Assembly (NCBI GenBank): GCA_031275795.1 | Contig: JAISOG010000035.1 | Coordinates: 1-64,000, forward strand | DNA from: Candidatus Endomicrobiellum incisitermitis | GTDB taxonomy: Bacteria; Elusimicrobiota; Endomicrobiia; Endomicrobiales; Endomicrobiaceae | Reading direction: 5' to 3' | DNA length: 64,000 bases | Shown: piece by piece, positions 60,827 through 64,000 of the stretch | Layout: each line of letters begins with the position of its first letter | How positions within the stretch are numbered: the first letter of the stretch is position 1 | Notes under the pieces: generated by a model | Told to the model about the DNA's origin: nothing | What the model saw: the letters and a program-made list of their open reading frames with translations, nothing else | Databases searched by the model: none | Translations under genes and position numbers: made by a program

Positions 60827-61906
60827 TTATATTTTGTTTATTAGAGACTTTTTATAAAAAGGCTTTGGCACAATTCTTATTTTTCTACTACTATTATTAT
60901 ACAGTAGCACTTCTAACTCTTCTGAAGTTACATTAGAATCTATCAAAGCTAGTCCTATAGCTTTTTTAAGTGTTGGAGAAAACGATCCACTTGTTACATA
61001 ACCTATTTTTTTACCGTACAAAACAACCTCGTTAGAATTTCTTGCTATACCTGATAAACATTCAAAAGCTACTAACTTTCTTAAAGGTTTGTCTTTTATT
61101 TGTAAAAGTGTCTTTTTGCCAATAAAATTGTTGTCCCAATTTACTGTTTTTTGAAATCCTACTTCAAGAGGATTAATATCTTCGCTAATTTCATGTCCAT
61201 GTAAAGGCATACAAGCTTCTAGTCTTAAAGTATCCCTACAGCCAAGACCACAAGGTTTTACTGACATATCTATAAGTTTTTTAAACAGACTTTCTGCCTG
61301 TCCTTTTGAAATAAAAATTTCAAACCCATCTTCTCCGGTGTATCCTGTCCTTGAAACATAACAAAAAGTTGTTTCTAGAGTCTTAAACTTTAATTTTGAA
61401 ATTGTAAAATATTTTATACCTTCTATATCAGTCTCAGCTAAACATTTTAAAACTTTTTCTGCTTTTGGTCCTTGCAAAGCAATAAGACAAATTTCATTAC
61501 TAATATCATCTATCTGCACATCGCCAACTTTATGATCGTTTAGCCAATCAAAATCTTTGTTTAAGTTTCCTGCGTTGACAACTATCATATATTTATCGCC
61601 AATATTATAAACAATGACGTCATCTTTAACACAGCCATATTCATTTAATATCATTGAATATCTTGCCTTATTATCTGACAAACCTACAATATTGCCAAGA
61701 GTTACACTACTTATAAACTTTTCAGAATCTTTACCAGTAACTATAAACGTGCCCATATGAGAAGTGTCAAAAACACCAACATTTGTTCTTACTGCATTAT
61801 GCTCTTCTATAACAGAAGAGTATTGTACAGGCATACTCCAACCACTAAACTCTATAAATTTTGCGCCAAGTTCTTTATGGAAATTATATAGCGGAGTCTG
61901 TTTCAT
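60827..61906 (-). CDS. gcvT: Aminomethyltransferase, glycine cleavage T protein
   Basis: 359 residues. It moves the aminomethyl carbon of the H protein to tetrahydrofolate. GWSMPVQYSSVIEEHNAVR, GVFDTSHMG (catalytic region), SRTGYTGEDGFEIF, GLGCRDTLRLEACMPLHGHE are all diagnostic; the Asp in CRDTLRLE is the conserved catalytic Asp. The gene overlaps lpd by 4 bp. gcvH and gcvP are not downstream; they must be elsewhere for the cycle to work. Confidence 0.95.
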   Translation of the reverse strand: MKQTPLYNFHKELGAKFIEFSGWSMPVQYSSVIEEHNAVRTNVGVFDTSHMGTFIVTGKDSEKFISSVTLGNIVGLSDNKARYSMILNEYGCVKDDVIVYNIGDKYMIVVNAGNLNKDFDWLNDHKVGDVQIDDISNEICLIALQGPKAEKVLKCLAETDIEGIKYFTISKLKFKTLETTFCYVSRTGYTGEDGFEIFISKGQAESLFKKLIDMSVKPCGLGCRDTLRLEACMPLHGHEISEDINPLEVGFQKTVNWDNNFIGKKTLLQIKDKPLRKLVAFECLSGIARNSNEVVLYGKKIGYVTSGSFSPTLKKAIGLALIDSNVTSEELEVLLYNNSSRKIRIVPKPFYKKSLINKI

Positions 61907-63258
61907 AAAATGTCCTTTTTAAACTTTTTTACAGTTTCTGTACATGCCCCTAAAGCATCTTCATAAGCGTTTAACAATCCTTCGCTAAGAGATGGATGAA
62001 AAAACATTTCTCTTTTTATATCAATGCCACCATTCTTCAAAATTTGACAAGCTGTGTGAATAAGTTCGTCGCTACAGGCACCTACAACCCAAAAAGCAAG
62101 AGGCCTTTTAGTTAAAATATCTACAGCACATTTAACAAACCCTGTTCGTTTGTTTTCTATAAAAGCTCTACTGTTTGCTGTAAACAAAAACTTGCCAAAA
62201 GATAAATCTTTATAACTTGACAAGTTTTTCACTTTTACCCAAGCTGTCTGAGGCATAGAAAAAACAACTTGAGGAATAATATCATTTTCTACTATTTTAA
62301 AGTTACCACTAACTATATTTTCTGCAACAACTTTACCTTCATTTTGGGCTGTATAGGCAAGTAAATTTTTCCCATTTATATCACCAACTGCATAAATATT
62401 ATCTACATTTGTTTTGCAAAAATTGTCTGTCTTAATAAAACCATCTTTATCAATTTCAACTTTTAAAATTTCTAAACCTAATTTGCTGTTTGGCGTTCTT
62501 CCAGTAACGATTAACACTTTTTCATATTTATTGATATCGTTGAGTGCAGTTGTACATCCTGTCATTACTTCTAGGCCTTGTCTAGACAGATTTTTTTGCA
62601 CTTCCATAGACACTTCTGTATCTTCTTTTTCAAGCAAACAGGTTTGGCATTCTGCTAAAGACACCTGACTGCCAAACCCTGCAAAAATAGTAGCCATCTC
62701 TATACCTATAGCACCACCGCCAACTATAAGCATACTTTCTGGAATAGTTCTAAGATTCAAGATATCTGTTGAACTAATTATTTTATTGCCATCAAACTTG
62801 AAATCTTTTATTTCTTTAGGTTTTGTTCCTGTTGCTATAACAATTTTACTTGCAAAAATTTCTATTATTTTATCTTCACTTGAAACTGCTAAAGTGTTTG
62901 TGTCTTTAAATAAAGCTTCCCCTTTAACAATGTCCACATTATAAGAACAAAGTATTGACTCCACACCTTTTCTTAAATTCAAAATGTTTTTGTTTTTCTT
63001 TTCAACAATGTCAGAAAAAACTACAGGCTCTAAATTAGCCTTTAGTCCATACGTGTTAGATTTTTGTATTTCTTGTTTTATTTTTAAGGTTTGCCACAAA
63101 AATTTTGTAGGTATGCAACCACAGTTTAAACAAGTGCCACCTATAAAAGTTTTCTCTATTAATACAACTTTTGCTCCAAGTTGAGCTGCCCTAACTGCAC
63201 AAGTAAATCCTCCAGGACCTGAGCCTATTACAGCCACATCATATCCATTTGAACTCAT
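61903..63258 (-). CDS. lpd: Dihydrolipoamide dehydrogenase
   Basis: 451 residues, FAD flavoprotein. FAD loop AVIGSGPGGFTCAVRAAQLG, redox disulphide in GGTCLNCGCIPTK (an extra Cys between the two redox Cys, where Val is usual), NAD site VGGGAIGIEMATIF, and the dimer-face FHPSLSEGL with the catalytic His. It probably serves as L protein of glycine cleavage because it is coupled to gcvT, and may be shared with 2-oxoacid dehydrogenases. Confidence 0.94.
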   Translation of the reverse strand: MSSNGYDVAVIGSGPGGFTCAVRAAQLGAKVVLIEKTFIGGTCLNCGCIPTKFLWQTLKIKQEIQKSNTYGLKANLEPVVFSDIVEKKNKNILNLRKGVESILCSYNVDIVKGEALFKDTNTLAVSSEDKIIEIFASKIVIATGTKPKEIKDFKFDGNKIISSTDILNLRTIPESMLIVGGGAIGIEMATIFAGFGSQVSLAECQTCLLEKEDTEVSMEVQKNLSRQGLEVMTGCTTALNDINKYEKVLIVTGRTPNSKLGLEILKVEIDKDGFIKTDNFCKTNVDNIYAVGDINGKNLLAYTAQNEGKVVAENIVSGNFKIVENDIIPQVVFSMPQTAWVKVKNLSSYKDLSFGKFLFTANSRAFIENKRTGFVKCAVDILTKRPLAFWVVGACSDELIHTACQILKNGGIDIKREMFFHPSLSEGLLNAYEDALGACTETVKKFKKDIL

Positions 63259-63262
63259 TAAT

Positions 63263-64000
63263 TTATCCTCTAATAGCCATTATAATGAAGTTAATTAAAA
63301 ATAATAATGACGTGCCTGCCAAAATTGGGGGTATGTCTTTTACTTTTTTTTGAGCTAGTTTTACTATACAATGAAATATAAATCCTGCAGCTATCCCATA
63401 ACTTATATTAAAGGCAAAAGTCATGATACTTAACGTGAAAAAAGCAGGAATTGCTTCTTGATAATCTGTCCATTTAATTCTTAAGGCAGAAGACATCATA
63501 AGCACACCTACTATAATTAAAGCAGGTGCTGTAGCTTCTGGAGGAACTATATTAAACAAAGAAGAAAAAGGTAGACACAATAAAAACATTATAGCTACAA
63601 CAAAAGATGTAAGGCCAGTTTTTCCACCTGCAGAAATACCAGAAGCACTTTCTACATAAGTTGTGACACTACTTGTGCCAAATATGCCGCCTATACAAGA
63701 TGCAACACCGTCAGCAAAAAAAGCTCTTTCGAACTTTGAAGAAAACCCTTTTTGACAAGTCAATTGAGCTTCTTTTTTAGTATCAAAAATACCGCTAATT
63801 TTACCTGCTCCTATAAATGTGCCTATAGCGTCAAAAGTCACAGACAGTAATAAAGCAAACAGTGCTGTAAGAGTAAGGATTACTTTATTTATATCAGAAA
63901 AAAGCATGCCCATACCATTAGAGCTAAATGCACAAAAAGAAATATCTTTAATTGATATGATAGAATGAAAATCAAAAAATTTTATTTTAGAACCGTCAAC
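63263..64000 (-). CDS. NCS2/AzgA-type purine permease (C-terminal part; 5' end outside window)
   Basis: The frame is open through the window end, so this is the C-terminal 245 residues of a longer gene; family members have about 430. SVTFDAIGTFIGAGKISGIF matches the conserved FVDLFDTxGTLxG region of AzgA proteins; GTSSVTTYVESASGISAGGK and TGLTSFVVAIMFL follow, as in adenine/guanine permeases. About six membrane spans are in view. It is 4 bp before lpd on the same strand. Uptake of hypoxanthine, guanine or adenine is likely; the exact base cannot be told. Confidence 0.85.
   Translation of the reverse strand, partial: VDGSKIKFFDFHSIISIKDISFCAFSSNGMGMLFSDINKVILTLTALFALLLSVTFDAIGTFIGAGKISGIFDTKKEAQLTCQKGFSSKFERAFFADGVASCIGGIFGTSSVTTYVESASGISAGGKTGLTSFVVAIMFLLCLPFSSLFNIVPPEATAPALIIVGVLMMSSALRIKWTDYQEAIPAFFTLSIMTFAFNISYGIAAGFIFHCIVKLAQKKVKDIPPILAGTSLLFLINFIIMAIRG

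Noticed and set aside
63263-63913. Truncated permease starting at an ATG at 63913
   Set aside because: The frame stays open and permease-like up to the window end, so the ATG is internal and the gene is cut by the window, not truncated.

Overview
This is an AT-rich bacterial chromosome segment with dense housekeeping genes. It has one complete rRNA operon (16S, tRNA-Ile, tRNA-Ala, 23S, 5S) and an almost unbroken str-S10-spc-alpha ribosomal superoperon. The 16S 3' end carries the normal anti-Shine-Dalgarno sequence. Tig-clpP-clpX-lon, gcvT-lpd and mreBCD-mrdA are ordinary Gram-negative gene sets. The outer-membrane-type proteins, low GC, partly decayed genes (tuf, a sugar-nucleotide dehydratase, a transposase, a PD-(D/E)XK protein) and the general look of the proteins suggest an Elusimicrobiota relative of Endomicrobium, a termite-gut flagellate symbiont lineage undergoing genome reduction. 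That assignment is inferred from memory and is not proved by anything run here.

Layout. 1-4.6 kb: tail of a PD-(D/E)XK protein, fluoride channel, NAD synthetase, MATE exporter and a lipoprotein. 4.78-10.65 kb: tRNA-Lys and tRNA-Leu, then the proteostasis cluster tig-clpP-clpX-lon. 10.7-14.7 kb: a class V aminotransferase, a glycosyltransferase, a decayed CDP-glucose dehydratase-like fragment and a polysaccharide flippase. 14.7-16.1 kb: a non-coding strip with inverted-repeat elements, an IS481-like transposase remnant and two strong promoters for the rRNA operon (16.1-21.3 kb). 21.5-22.4 kb: an outer-membrane-like protein. 22.4-52.7 kb: rplJL-rpoBC-rpsLG-(insertion)-fusA-(tuf remnant)-rpsJ to rplQ. 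52.9-57.1 kb: mreBCD and PBP2, the rod-shape machinery. 57.1-58.2 kb: a tandem array of the same inverted-repeat elements seen at 15 kb. 58.2-64 kb, minus strand: a reduced Tad-like pilus/secretin set, gcvT-lpd and an AzgA-type purine permease running off the end.

Most notable non-genic structure. (1) A roughly 195 bp element with long imperfect terminal inverted repeats occurs in opposite orientation at both ends of a 42 kb block holding the whole rRNA and ribosomal-protein complement of the window. (2) A second, unrelated intergenic repeat occurs directly or shortly after rplJ, rpsG and secY; its closing stem is conserved by paired base changes, so it behaves like a structured RNA or hairpin element. 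(3) The ribosomal superoperon is interrupted between rpsG and fusA by a secreted Cys/Asp-rich protein and a 50-residue membrane protein, and tuf at its usual place is reduced to 45 codons.
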